A DNA stretch of 42,495 bases from an uncultured Rhodospirillaceae bacterium. GTDB taxonomy: Bacteria; Pseudomonadota; Alphaproteobacteria; UBA8366; GCA-2717185. The stretch lies in the NCBI GenBank assembly GCA_913044215.1, contig CAJWOT010000007.1, positions 1-42,495 of the forward strand, in the 5' to 3' direction. Shown one piece after another: positions 22,231-30,135 of this stretch. A program made the position numbers and the translations under genes. The notes beneath the pieces are model-generated. The model was given only the letters and a program-made list of their open reading frames with translations. It did no database searches and had not been told where the DNA came from. Positions within the stretch are counted from its first letter, which is position 1. Each line of letters begins with the position of its first letter.

Positions 22231-24361
22231 CCTCGAAAAACAGCCGAACCTGGATCAGTGGCTGGCGATCACCGGCGACGGCCGTGTGGTAGTGCGCAGT
22301 GGCAAGGTCGATATCGGCCAACGGATTTCGACCGCGCTCGCTGCCATCGCGGCGGAGGAACTCGACGTCTCGCTCGACCGTATCGCCATGGCCACCGTCG
22401 AAACCGGTGTTTCGCCGGATGAGGGTGTCACCTCCGGCAGCAACTCGATGCAGGATTCCGGTCAGGCGATACGTCTCGCCGGAGCCACAGCGCGTCGCTA
22501 CCTGATCAACAAGGCAGCCGCGCAGCTCGATGTCGAACCGGCCTCTCTCGAGATTGCCGACGGGCTGATCCGGTCGCGTGATACCAACCGCTCCGTCAAC
22601 TATTGGGAGCTGCAGGGCGACCAGCCTTTTGAAGTCCCGATCGACCCGGAAGCCACCGTCAAGGCACCAGGAGACTACGAGGAGGTCGGCAATCCGCAAA
22701 CGGCCCGCGGTCTCGCCGACCTGGTCACTGGGCAGCCGATCTTCGTGCACGATATGAATCCACCGGGCATGCTGCACGCGCGCGTCATCCGACCGCCGCA
22801 TTATCACGCGCGGCTGCACGCGCTGGACGAAAGCGCGTGCGAGCGGATCGAAACGTCGGGGGTGCGCGTTGTTCGGGACGGCAGCCACCTTGCTGTCGCG
22901 GGTGCAGACGAATATGCCGTCGTCAAGGCGGCGGAGCGGCTCGCCGCTGCCGCGGACTGGGACATGCGTGGCGGGCTGCCCACCGCCGATATTTTCGACG
23001 CCATGAAAACGAATGAACGGGTCAGTCTGCCAGTCGCCGACGGTATCCCGCGTCGCGAACCTGTGCCGGACCTCCCGGACCCGCCCGCGGACGTCGCGAC
23101 TACGCTGACCGCCCGCTACGAGAAACCCTACCACATGCATGGGTCGCTGGGCCCATCTGCCGCTCTGGCCCAGACCGACGGTGACAAAATCCACATCTGG
23201 ACGCACAGCCAGGGCATCTACGTGCTGCGCGAGGCGCTGGCCGGCGGGCTCGGCATGGCGGAAGAAGATCTTCATATCGTGCATGTCCCAGGGGCCGGCT
23301 GTTACGGCCATAACGGCGCCGACGATGTGGCCGTCGATGCGGCGCTGGTGGCGCGTGCCCTGCCCGGTACGCCGATCCTGTTGAAATGGACTCGCGAGGA
23401 CGAGCATGCCTGGGAGCCCTATTCGACCTGTATGGCGATGGCCGTGCAGGCGAGTTTGGATGCAGAGGGCAATGTCGTCGCTTGGTCGCAAGAAAGCTAT
23501 GGCGACACGTTCATGATGCGACCGCGCAACAGTCCGCCGGGCGAAGGCGCGCGTCGGCTGCTGCCATTGCGCTATATCGAAAACGGCGCCGAAGACCCGG
23601 TGCCGCAGCCGGCCATGCGCTACCATGTCGGCATCCACCGGAACCTCGACCCGCTTTACAAATTTCCAAACCCGCGACTGGTGAAAAATCTGGTCCGCGG
23701 TCTGCCGTTGCGCACCTCCGCGCTGCGCACCCTGGGCGGTTTCGCCAACGTGTACGCCATCGAATGTTTTCTGGATGAACTCGCCGAGGCGGCAGGTATA
23801 GATCCAGTCGAATTCCGATTGCGCCATCTCGATGACGACCGCGCAAAGGCCTGCGTTCAGGCGTTAGCCGACAGCTTGTTCAAGGACAGCAAACCGGACA
23901 ACAGGGGCCGTGGCATCGGATTTGCGCAATACACCAACTCAAAGGCCTACTCTGCAGTCGGGGTGGAGCTGGAAGTCAGCGACGATGCTGCAATCAAGCT
24001 GCACCGCGCCGTGGTCAGCGTGGACGCCGGACAAGTCGTCGATCCGGACGGGCTGATCATGCAAAGCGAAGGTGGCTTCATCCAAGCGGCAAGCTGGGCA
24101 CTGCATGAAGAGGTCAAATTCGACCGCGACGGCGTCACCAGCCGCGATTGGGACAGCTATCCGATACTGCGCTTCGACAACATCCCAGAGATCGAGACGA
24201 TCCTGATTGACCGGCCCGGCGATCCTTATCTCGGAGCCGGTGAGGCGGTCAGTGGCCCGGCGGGTGCAGCGATCGCCAATGCGGTCTATGACACAACAGG
24301 CCTGCGTTTGCGGCGAATGCCTTTCACGCCGGAGGCGCTTCGCGCTGCAGCGATGAGTTAA
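22220..24361 (+). CDS. Molybdopterin-binding large subunit of a two-component molybdenum hydroxylase (isoquinoline 1-oxidoreductase beta-like)
   Basis: The 713-residue protein has a tandem aldehyde oxidase/xanthine dehydrogenase-type moco domain without the long N-terminal signal or extra domain. Blocks are GKVDIGQRISTALAAIAAEELDV, PDEGVTSGSNSMQDSGQAIR, VHDMNPPGMLHARVIRPPHY, GAGCYGHNGADDVAVDAALVAR and RTSALRTLGGFANVYAIECFLDELA. The C-terminal DPYLGAGEAVSGPAGAAIANAVYDTTGLRLRRMPFT holds the catalytic Glu (GAGE). It hydroxylates an unknown, perhaps N-heterocyclic or aldehyde substrate. It overlaps the 2Fe-2S gene and is followed with no gap by a lipoprotein-like ORF in the same frame. Confidence 0.92.
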   Translation: MTASLEKQPNLDQWLAITGDGRVVVRSGKVDIGQRISTALAAIAAEELDVSLDRIAMATVETGVSPDEGVTSGSNSMQDSGQAIRLAGATARRYLINKAAAQLDVEPASLEIADGLIRSRDTNRSVNYWELQGDQPFEVPIDPEATVKAPGDYEEVGNPQTARGLADLVTGQPIFVHDMNPPGMLHARVIRPPHYHARLHALDESACERIETSGVRVVRDGSHLAVAGADEYAVVKAAERLAAAADWDMRGGLPTADIFDAMKTNERVSLPVADGIPRREPVPDLPDPPADVATTLTARYEKPYHMHGSLGPSAALAQTDGDKIHIWTHSQGIYVLREALAGGLGMAEEDLHIVHVPGAGCYGHNGADDVAVDAALVARALPGTPILLKWTREDEHAWEPYSTCMAMAVQASLDAEGNVVAWSQESYGDTFMMRPRNSPPGEGARRLLPLRYIENGAEDPVPQPAMRYHVGIHRNLDPLYKFPNPRLVKNLVRGLPLRTSALRTLGGFANVYAIECFLDELAEAAGIDPVEFRLRHLDDDRAKACVQALADSLFKDSKPDNRGRGIGFAQYTNSKAYSAVGVELEVSDDAAIKLHRAVVSVDAGQVVDPDGLIMQSEGGFIQAASWALHEEVKFDRDGVTSRDWDSYPILRFDNIPEIETILIDRPGDPYLGAGEAVSGPAGAAIANAVYDTTGLRLRRMPFTPEALRAAAMS

Positions 24362-24406
24362 GCGAAAAAGATAACGCTCCTTTTCGCCGCCTTTCTGGCC
24401 GGGTGC

Positions 24407-25078
24407 GTGAGCACGCAACCGTGCAAGGGAACGCCCAGCGCCGACGGGACAATCTGCGCGGTAAACCACGACCCGGGAGTCTCGGAACAGCAGATTCAAC
24501 ATCTTGCAGAACAGGCCGCACGGGAACGCGCCGCGCTGATCGACTATCTCGGCAATGATGTCGGCCCCATCACGGTAATTGTACGCGACAAGGGGAACGC
24601 CCGGCACAAACCGCCAGCGACCATTTTCATCCCGTCACGGCAGATCGCGAAGCGTTACGCCATCACCGCGCATGAGATCACCCACTTTTTGACCCAAGGC
24701 TGGGCATCATTGGTTTTGAAGGAAGGCTTGGCAGTTTACGTACAATTCCACCTAGGAGAGCAGCAAGGCTGGCCGAACTATCGCCGGTCGGTCCATGCTG
24801 CCGCGCGGCACTGGATCGAGAATGATGCCACCGCCATCCGGTCGCCCACCGACGCCGAAGCGGCGTTACAGGGCAGACGCAAGGGCCAACGCCAAAAACT
24901 GTTGGCCACGTATAGCGTATCTGGATCCTGGGTCATGTGGTTGCTAGAGAAAAAGTTTTCCGGCGATATTCAGCGCTTCCTGACGACGCTTTATCGATCC
25001 GGCGACTATCGCGTGGCGCTCAATGAGCGCGACACCGATTTGTATGTGCAATGGCGTGCCTACTTGAATTCGCGGTAA
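24407..25078 (+). CDS. Putative lipoprotein zinc metalloprotease (HExxH)
   Basis: The track starts at GTG 24407 (223 residues). Directly upstream in frame the codons read A-K-K-I-T-L-L-F-A-A-F-L-A-G-C, a clear lipoprotein signal with the lipobox LAGC, but the preceding codon is the TAA of the hydroxylase gene. No ATG, GTG or TTG is available before it (ATA 24371 and CTG 24395 are the only weak candidates). The body carries the metal motif H89-E-I-T-H93 followed by Glu106 (KEGLAVY), a gluzincin-like arrangement, and a C-terminal helical region ending ALNERDTDLYVQWRAYL. It may be an envelope peptidase. Either the start codon was lost or it uses an unusual one. Confidence 0.6.
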   Translation: MSTQPCKGTPSADGTICAVNHDPGVSEQQIQHLAEQAARERAALIDYLGNDVGPITVIVRDKGNARHKPPATIFIPSRQIAKRYAITAHEITHFLTQGWASLVLKEGLAVYVQFHLGEQQGWPNYRRSVHAAARHWIENDATAIRSPTDAEAALQGRRKGQRQKLLATYSVSGSWVMWLLEKKFSGDIQRFLTTLYRSGDYRVALNERDTDLYVQWRAYLNSR

Positions 25079-25086
25079 GATCGACC

Positions 25087-25526
25087 ATGGCATACGAACT
25101 GAAAACGAAGCAGAACAACGGCAGCGTCGATGCCTATCTCGACACGGTCACGAACGAGAAACGCCGGAACGATGCCCTCTCAGTCATGGAGATTATGGGC
25201 CGCGTAACAGGTCTTGAGCCAAAATTATGGGGCAAGAGTCTGATCGGCTTCGGCAATTACCACTATAAATTCAAAAGCGGCCAGGGGGCGAATGGCCGAT
25301 TACCGCCGTCGCCCCGCGCAAACAGGCGCTCAGCGTCTATATCATGCCCGGTTTCAAGGCCTGTGGAGACCTTATGAAGAAGCTGGGCAAGTATAAGACC
25401 GGCGTTTCCTGTCTTTACGTGAAGCGGCTTGAGGATGTGGAAATTGTAGTTCTTGAGGAACTGATCGCTCGATCCGTCGCCGACATGCGGCGCCTTTATC
25501 CAGAAGACGCGAATCGCAAGGGCTAG
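25087..25526 (+). pseudogene. DUF1801 (YdhG-like) protein split by a frameshift in a G run
   Basis: ATG 25087 starts MAYELKTKQNNGSVDAYLDTVTNEKRRNDA, then LWGKSLIGFGNYHYKFKSGQG. After the run GGGGG at 25284-25288 this frame becomes unlike the family, while the next frame continues EWPITAVAPRKQALSVYIMPGFKACGDLMKKLGKYKTGVSCLYVKRLEDVEIVVLEEL to the stop at 25526. One missing G (G6 instead of G5) gives the complete protein of about 146 residues. DUF1801 proteins have a YdhG/frataxin-like fold and no established function. The gene ends where the TauD-type gene begins, so the two were probably coupled. A homopolymer sequencing error is the simplest explanation. Confidence 0.85.
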
Positions 25527-25537
25527 TGGCGCCGCAT

Positions 25538-26587
25538 ATGACCGTCAGCAGCAGGAAACCAGAAACCGGCCCCGATGTCTGGCAGGGAGCCAACCTGAAA
25601 CAAGACGCAAGCTGGACCTATCAGTTTACCGAAAGCGATATCCAGGAACTCGAATCGGCATTGAGAGATTGTCCCGCTGAATCGGACGACTTGCGCGCGG
25701 TTACACGAGAGACATATCCGCTGCCAAACCTGTCCGCGACGCTCGCCGAACTGCAGCGCGACGTCGTCAAAGGACGCGGCTTCGTTTTGCTCACAGGGCT
25801 CCCGGTCGACCGCTATAGTCAGCTCGAGGCGGCCACGATTTATTGGGCGATCGGACAATATTTCGGCGTCCCCGTATCGCAGAATGCGGCGGGCCATTTG
25901 CTCGGCCACGTGAAAGACGTGGGGGACCTCAAGGACGGAACAGAACGGCGGGCCTACCAGACCAGCGAAGCCCTGCGATACCACACGGACTCTTGCGACA
26001 TCGTCGGTCTGTTCTGCTGGCGCGGCGCACAGGCCGGCGGCCTCAGCAGCATCGCCAGCGCCGGCGCCGTGCACAACGCGATCGGCCAAAAGAACCCCGA
26101 TCTGTTGGACGCGCTTTACGAGCCGTTCGCCATTTCCCGCATCGGCGAAATTCCAGAGGGCAAACTGCCTTGGTACATGACCCCGGTCTTCAACGACTTC
26201 CGCGACTGTATGACCTGTATCTATCCGGCGCGTGACCTGCGGGCCGCCGCGGTGTTGTCCGGCGCACCGCGTCTCACCCGCCGGCAAGAAGAGGCGCTTG
26301 AGCTCCTCGACAGTGTCGCGGAAGAATTCAGTCTCAAGATGGATTTCGAGCCGGGCGACATGCAGTTCCTGCACAATCACACGGTCCTGCACGGGCGTAC
26401 GGCCTACGAGGATGGTGGGCCGCAAGGCGGCCGCAGGCATCTGCTCCGGTTATGGTTGTCCGCTCCGAACGGCCGCCCGCTACCGCCGCACTTCGCCGAA
26501 CGCTATGGCACCGTCGAACAGGGCGCCGTGCGTGGCGGAATCATTTGCCCGGAGACGAAACTGTCGACGCCAATCGATATCGACTAA
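25538..26587 (+). CDS. TauD/TfdA-type Fe(II)/2-oxoglutarate dioxygenase family protein
   Basis: The 349-residue protein has the double-stranded beta-helix fold of TauD. The iron ligands are the His-x-Asp pair in LRYHTDSCDIVGL and the distal His in FLHNHTVLHGRTAYEDGG; the Arg that binds 2-oxoglutarate is in RRHLLRLWLSAPNGR. It is closest to a branch often annotated as taurine catabolism dioxygenase-like, with unproven substrates. GTG 25526 (overlapping the upstream stop) and ATG 25538 are both possible; I use ATG because the following PETGPDVWQG is the conserved entry. It runs convergently into the small gene at 26584, their ends overlapping by four bases. Confidence 0.88.
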   Translation: MTVSSRKPETGPDVWQGANLKQDASWTYQFTESDIQELESALRDCPAESDDLRAVTRETYPLPNLSATLAELQRDVVKGRGFVLLTGLPVDRYSQLEAATIYWAIGQYFGVPVSQNAAGHLLGHVKDVGDLKDGTERRAYQTSEALRYHTDSCDIVGLFCWRGAQAGGLSSIASAGAVHNAIGQKNPDLLDALYEPFAISRIGEIPEGKLPWYMTPVFNDFRDCMTCIYPARDLRAAAVLSGAPRLTRRQEEALELLDSVAEEFSLKMDFEPGDMQFLHNHTVLHGRTAYEDGGPQGGRRHLLRLWLSAPNGRPLPPHFAERYGTVEQGAVRGGIICPETKLSTPIDID

Positions 26588-26889
26588 CCGTCAACCACTT
26601 CCTCGAAATGACGATCGAACCGGTCGTAGCAGGTCCGCATGTGCTTACGGACCGCTTCGAATTCCGCACTGTCGGCGCGCGCTTGAAGGTCTCGGTCCCG
26701 TTCCTCGATCGAGTCGTACGTGCATTGCCAGGTGACGTCCGGTCCTTCATCCGACGGGTCGACTTTGTGCTGGATCGTTCCGCGTTTCAGGCCGATCGAC
26801 TCACGCACGTCACAGGCGCGCGCCCGGGTCCGGCGCACTGCGTCCGCCATGCTAGGCTTCGCGTAGTAATGAGTCCGTTCAATGAACAT
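26584..26889 (-). CDS. Small conserved protein, possibly a dimeric alpha/beta-barrel (NIPSNAP/ABM-like)
   Basis: ATG 26889 gives a 101-residue protein: MFIERTHYYAKPSMADAVRRTRARACDVRESIG, then KVDPSDEGPDVTWQCTYDSIEERD and a C-terminal helix ARADSAEFEAVRKHMRTCYDRFDRHFEE. The Phe-x-Glu-Arg-x-x-Tyr-Tyr start, alternating strands and terminal helix suggest the ferredoxin-like fold used by small monooxygenases and NIPSNAP proteins. I recognise the pattern but not a function. It is third in an operon with DUF1028 and FAH-family genes (11-nt gaps). The track start at 27042 runs through the FAH gene and is rejected. Confidence 0.7.
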   Translation of the reverse strand: MFIERTHYYAKPSMADAVRRTRARACDVRESIGLKRGTIQHKVDPSDEGPDVTWQCTYDSIEERDRDLQARADSAEFEAVRKHMRTCYDRFDRHFEEVVDG

Positions 26890-26900
26890 GAGACAATCGA

Positions 26901-27830
26901 TTACTCCGCATATTTGCCCGTTAGTTGCGGCGTATGGCGGCCCTCGCCTCCTTGTTCGGTATGTTCGTGCCGTGTCGTACGCGCCCAGGTTCGTTTCAGG
27001 TCGTCGCGAACGTTGAATTTGAGCCGGCCCATGCCTTCGCATTCGAGCTCGATCACGTCACCATCCATGAAGCTGCTGAGTCCGCGGTGGTTGGTCCCGG
27101 TCGCCAGAATGTCACCAGGAACCAGCGTGTGGATTGAGGTCACCCATTCGATACAGCGCGCGATGTTGTGCGCCATGTCATCGGTATTGAAGTCCTGTTT
27201 GATCTTCCCATTGACCCACAGCTTGACGCCGAGGCTCTGTGGATTCTCGACCTCATCCGCGGTTACCAGATAGGGGCCGATCGGCGCGAACGTGTCACGC
27301 GACTTCATCTGAAAGAAAACGTTGCCGGCAGGCGGCAACCCTCGCGCCGATCCGTCAATGAAGTTCATGTAGCCGAACACGTAATCCATCGCGTCGGCCG
27401 CCTTGACGTTAGACGCGCGTTTGCCGATGACGACAGCCAACTCCGCCTCTCCTTCGAAAATAGTGGCGGGCACGTCCGGTAGCACCATCGTATCGCCGTG
27501 CCCGATAATCGCGCTTGGTGATTTGTGGAAGGCGTTGATCGGCGCCGGCTCGGCGAGCGTCCCATCTTCCATGTAATTGACTGCCATACAGTCGATCGTG
27601 ACTGGCCGCGGCAAAGGCGGGCGAATTCGAACGCCAGACACCGCAACACCTGTTCCGGCCTCCGCAGCCGCCTCCAGCGCACTACGGTAGTCAGCGAAAT
27701 TTTCGATCAACCCATTGATCAGATCATGCGGGCCCGTGTGCGGGATATCCTGAACCGCACCGGTAACATCCACGACCGTGTCGCCTTTGACGGCACCCAG
27801 TTTGAAATCATCGAAAAAACACAGCTTCAT
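26901..27830 (-). CDS. Fumarylacetoacetate hydrolase (FAH) family protein
   Basis: The 309-residue protein has the FAH C-terminal beta-roll domain. The metal site starts with AIIGHGDTMVLPDVPATIFEGEAELAVVIG, where the Glu-x-Glu ligands lie; GYMNFIDGSARGLPPAGN, GVKLWVNGKIKQDFNTDDMAHNIARCIEWVTS and PGDILATGTNHRGLSSFMDGD complete it. Family members cleave or hydrate 2-oxo-acid products of aromatic breakdown, for example acylpyruvates. It follows the DUF1028 gene after 11 nt and has AAGGAATACC ahead of ATG 27830. The C-terminal tail (TEQGGEGRHTP) is unusually charged. Substrate is unknown. Confidence 0.9.
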   Translation of the reverse strand: MKLCFFDDFKLGAVKGDTVVDVTGAVQDIPHTGPHDLINGLIENFADYRSALEAAAEAGTGVAVSGVRIRPPLPRPVTIDCMAVNYMEDGTLAEPAPINAFHKSPSAIIGHGDTMVLPDVPATIFEGEAELAVVIGKRASNVKAADAMDYVFGYMNFIDGSARGLPPAGNVFFQMKSRDTFAPIGPYLVTADEVENPQSLGVKLWVNGKIKQDFNTDDMAHNIARCIEWVTSIHTLVPGDILATGTNHRGLSSFMDGDVIELECEGMGRLKFNVRDDLKRTWARTTRHEHTEQGGEGRHTPQLTGKYAE

Positions 27831-27841
27831 AATGGTATTCC

Positions 27842-28507
27842 TTACTCATGCTCGGGATAGGGGATGCTGTCGGGGTCCATCGTGCGGCGGACGTAGTCCT
27901 GCACTTGCGGGCGGTAGATCTCCCACAGGTATCGCAGTTCGGTCAGCGGCGCACGGTCGAATTCGACGCGCAGATCGACGAGCGGAAACGAATATTCATC
28001 GACGACCAGTACCGCCGCCGATTTCAATAGGCGAAACTCACCGCCGGCTTCGTCTCCCGCCTCAAGCGCCAGGATCAAGCGTTCCGCCAGCGGATCAGCG
28101 GCGCTCGCCTCGAACGCTGCGACCATGGCCGCCGGGATTTGCTCGTTGCGAATGATATTGCCGGTGGCACAGCAGCAGTCACCTTCCGCACCCGCATGGA
28201 TAGAGCCAATCCGATCACCATGGAAGCACGCCGTACCACCATTCTTGTCAATGACCGCAAGCTGACGCCAGCCGATCGTCGGATCATTCACTGTCAGTTC
28301 AGCCACGGTCTCAGACGCACTTTTGCCCGCCTCCAACAGGTCGAGGCCGCGCGGTCCGAGCCGAGGATCGGTGCGATGCTGGGTACAAATGGCGCCAACA
28401 CCCGCACGGGCCCAAGGGACGCGACAACCCACGCCAATACTCGATGTTGTAACTGCCGCACCGAACATACCTGTCCGATTGCACTTTCCCACCAGCGAAA
28501 ATGTCAT
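27842..28507 (-). CDS. DUF1028 domain protein (Ntn-hydrolase-like)
   Basis: The 221-residue protein matches the DUF1028 pattern: MTFSLVGKCNRTGMFGAAVTTSSIGVGCRVPWARAGVGAICTQ, then GWRQLAVIDKNGGTACFHGDRI and CCATGNIIRN, then LILALEAGDEAGGEFRLLKSAAVLVVD. The Thr/Ser after Met and the strand order suggest an N-terminal nucleophile amidohydrolase fold, with an unproven reaction; homologues lie beside peptidases and amide-degrading operons. ATG 28507 has GGGGAGACG upstream. It is the first gene of an operon with FAH and a small ABM-like gene. Region 28508-28849 upstream holds its promoter. Confidence 0.88.
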   Translation of the reverse strand: MTFSLVGKCNRTGMFGAAVTTSSIGVGCRVPWARAGVGAICTQHRTDPRLGPRGLDLLEAGKSASETVAELTVNDPTIGWRQLAVIDKNGGTACFHGDRIGSIHAGAEGDCCCATGNIIRNEQIPAAMVAAFEASAADPLAERLILALEAGDEAGGEFRLLKSAAVLVVDEYSFPLVDLRVEFDRAPLTELRYLWEIYRPQVQDYVRRTMDPDSIPYPEHE

Positions 28508-28849
28508 ACTCGTCTCCCCGACCTAAAGAGGAAACGGTATCACACCGGTTTCCCGCTTGGCACGGCGGCGTTGCTTTTTGTTCGAACCAAGTTTAAAACC
28601 GCGCCTCATCAACTTTCGGTGGCAGTCATGTCAGGCATCACAAATGCTATGTGTCCGGTCTCCGCTGCGACTCTGTCGAGTCTCGGCTCCGGCACCCATG
28701 ACCAGAACATCTCCACCTTACGGGCCGAAATGTTGATGTAATCGCACAACCGCCGGCTCCGAACCTTCGGGGCCGGCTGCACCATGTCTTGAACATTCCC
28801 GTTGCAGGCGCCCTCCGTCCAGAGCCGAACAGGCTATGGAGGAATCGCC
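28508..28849. other. Intergenic region with a strong hairpin between divergent genes
   Basis: No gene is supported in these 342 bp; the ORF 28139-28741 is a shadow. GCCGGCTCCG (28752-28761) pairs with CGGGGCCGGC (28768-28777) to give a 10-bp stem with loop AACCTT and one G-T pair. It has no T-run, so it is not a plain terminator. It lies about 70 nt before a short leader ORF and 155 nt before the MFS gene, and could regulate that transcript. Promoters for both directions must lie here, but I cannot place them. Confidence 0.5.
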
Positions 28850-28918
28850 ATGCATTTGAAGACCAATAGCAACAGCCCCGTCCCCGTCCAAATCGGCGCG
28901 AACGCCGTGCAACAGTGA
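28850..28918 (+). CDS. Candidate 22-residue leader peptide ahead of an MFS transporter
   Basis: ATG 28850 follows TGGAGGAATCGCC, one of the better ribosome binding sites in the window, and reads MHLKTNSNSPVPVQIGANAVQQ then TGA. The stop lies 13 nt before ATG 28932 of the MFS gene, which has its own AGGAAGG. The reading frame is different. It may be a leader whose translation couples to or controls the transporter, perhaps together with the hairpin at 28752. No homologue is recognised. Confidence 0.4.
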   Translation: MHLKTNSNSPVPVQIGANAVQQ

Positions 28919-28931
28919 CAGGAAGGGCGCG

Positions 28932-30125
28932 ATGCAGTCCGAATGCATTGCTGACGCCACTTTCCCAGTCGGCCGCAACATTGCGTTACTGAATGGGTTT
29001 TCGGCTGCACGGTCGGCGCTTTTTCTACTGCCCGTACTAGTACCGTATTTCGGCGACCATGTCGGTCTCAGCTTCCGCGAAACACTGCTGACCGAGGCCG
29101 CATTCGCCGCAACGATGGTACTGACCGAGGTGCCCTCCGGTTGGCTCGCGGACCATTGGCGGCGCAAGAACGTACTGGTGTTGGGTGCGGCACTATGGGC
29201 AGCTGGATGTCTCTGTTTCTGGGCCGCCGGCGGATTTGCGGCCGTCGTCGTCGGGCAGGTGCTGATGGGACTTGCGGCGAGCCTGCAGTCCGGCGCCGAC
29301 TCCGCACTACTTTATGACAGCCTGCTTTGCACGGGCGCACAGTCGCGCTACCTGCCCTCAGAATCTCGGCGCCACAGCATCGCGATGGTTTCGCTCGCGA
29401 CGGCGTCTGCCTTGGCCGGCCCGCTCTATGCCTGGGATGTCGACGCGATCTTCGCACTGAGCACGATGGCCTATCTTTTGTCCGGGATTTGCGCCTTAGC
29501 TCTCGTGGAACCGCCGCGGCATCGTGTGTATCGAGGCCGGTTCGATCTCTCCGCGATGATACAGGTGGTGCTGCAGGAGTGCCGATATAACCGTGTCGTT
29601 CTATGGGTGGTGCTGTTCGCCGGTGATCTAATGGCCGCGACCAAGGCATCCGTGTGGACGCAGCAGGCCTATTTGCTGCTGCTCGAGGTCGATCTGTTCT
29701 GGTTCGGTCCGATCACCGCAGCGGCTTTACTGGTCGGCGGTCTCGTCAGTCTGTTTGGGCCGTCGATCGATCGATCCATCGGCGCTCGTGCGGCGCTCGG
29801 CATCGTCGTCGCCGGTGTCGTAGCCGGCTTCGTGCCCGGCGGCAGCTTACCAAGTACTTGGATGGTGCCGATCCTGTTCGTCGCCTTCGCGGCCTATGGC
29901 ATCGCCGACCCGGCCCTCAAGGCGCTGGTCAACGATCGGGTGTCCTCGGACCGGCGCGCGACGATCCTGTCGGTCTTGAGCCTGGTACCGCAGTTGACCT
30001 TCGTCGGTTTGAGTCCCTTCGTCGGCCGGATCGTCGACGACCGTGGTGCCGATAGCGGGTATCTCTTTCTGGCCGGTTTCGCGGCGATATCGGCCGGGGC
30101 AGCCTGGTACGGTCTCGCACGATAG
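28932..30125 (+). CDS. MFS transporter
   Basis: The 397-residue protein has about twelve transmembrane helices. Signature pieces are TEVPSGWLADHWRRKNVLVLGAAL, the loop 2-3 motif (GxLaDhxxRkxvL), then VVGQVLMGLAASLQSGADSALLYDSLL and PSESRRHSIAMVSLATASALAGP. The DSALLYDSL helix is typical of the small drug/sugar efflux-like MFS group with unknown substrates. The start ATG 28932 is preceded by AGGAAGGGCGCG. A short leader ORF precedes it. It ends convergently with the quinone oxidoreductase gene at 30136. Confidence 0.88.
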   Translation: MQSECIADATFPVGRNIALLNGFSAARSALFLLPVLVPYFGDHVGLSFRETLLTEAAFAATMVLTEVPSGWLADHWRRKNVLVLGAALWAAGCLCFWAAGGFAAVVVGQVLMGLAASLQSGADSALLYDSLLCTGAQSRYLPSESRRHSIAMVSLATASALAGPLYAWDVDAIFALSTMAYLLSGICALALVEPPRHRVYRGRFDLSAMIQVVLQECRYNRVVLWVVLFAGDLMAATKASVWTQQAYLLLLEVDLFWFGPITAAALLVGGLVSLFGPSIDRSIGARAALGIVVAGVVAGFVPGGSLPSTWMVPILFVAFAAYGIADPALKALVNDRVSSDRRATILSVLSLVPQLTFVGLSPFVGRIVDDRGADSGYLFLAGFAAISAGAAWYGLAR

Positions 30126-30135
30126 TTGAAATCCG

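Noticed and set aside
22127-23827. A 566-residue minus-strand ORF
   Set aside because: Antisense to the molybdenum hydroxylase large subunit; low-complexity, Arg/His-rich sequence without a fold.
25280-25292. Programmed frameshifting in the DUF1801 gene
   Set aside because: No slippery heptamer with a downstream structure is evident, and three similar one-base deletions in the window fit errors or decay better.
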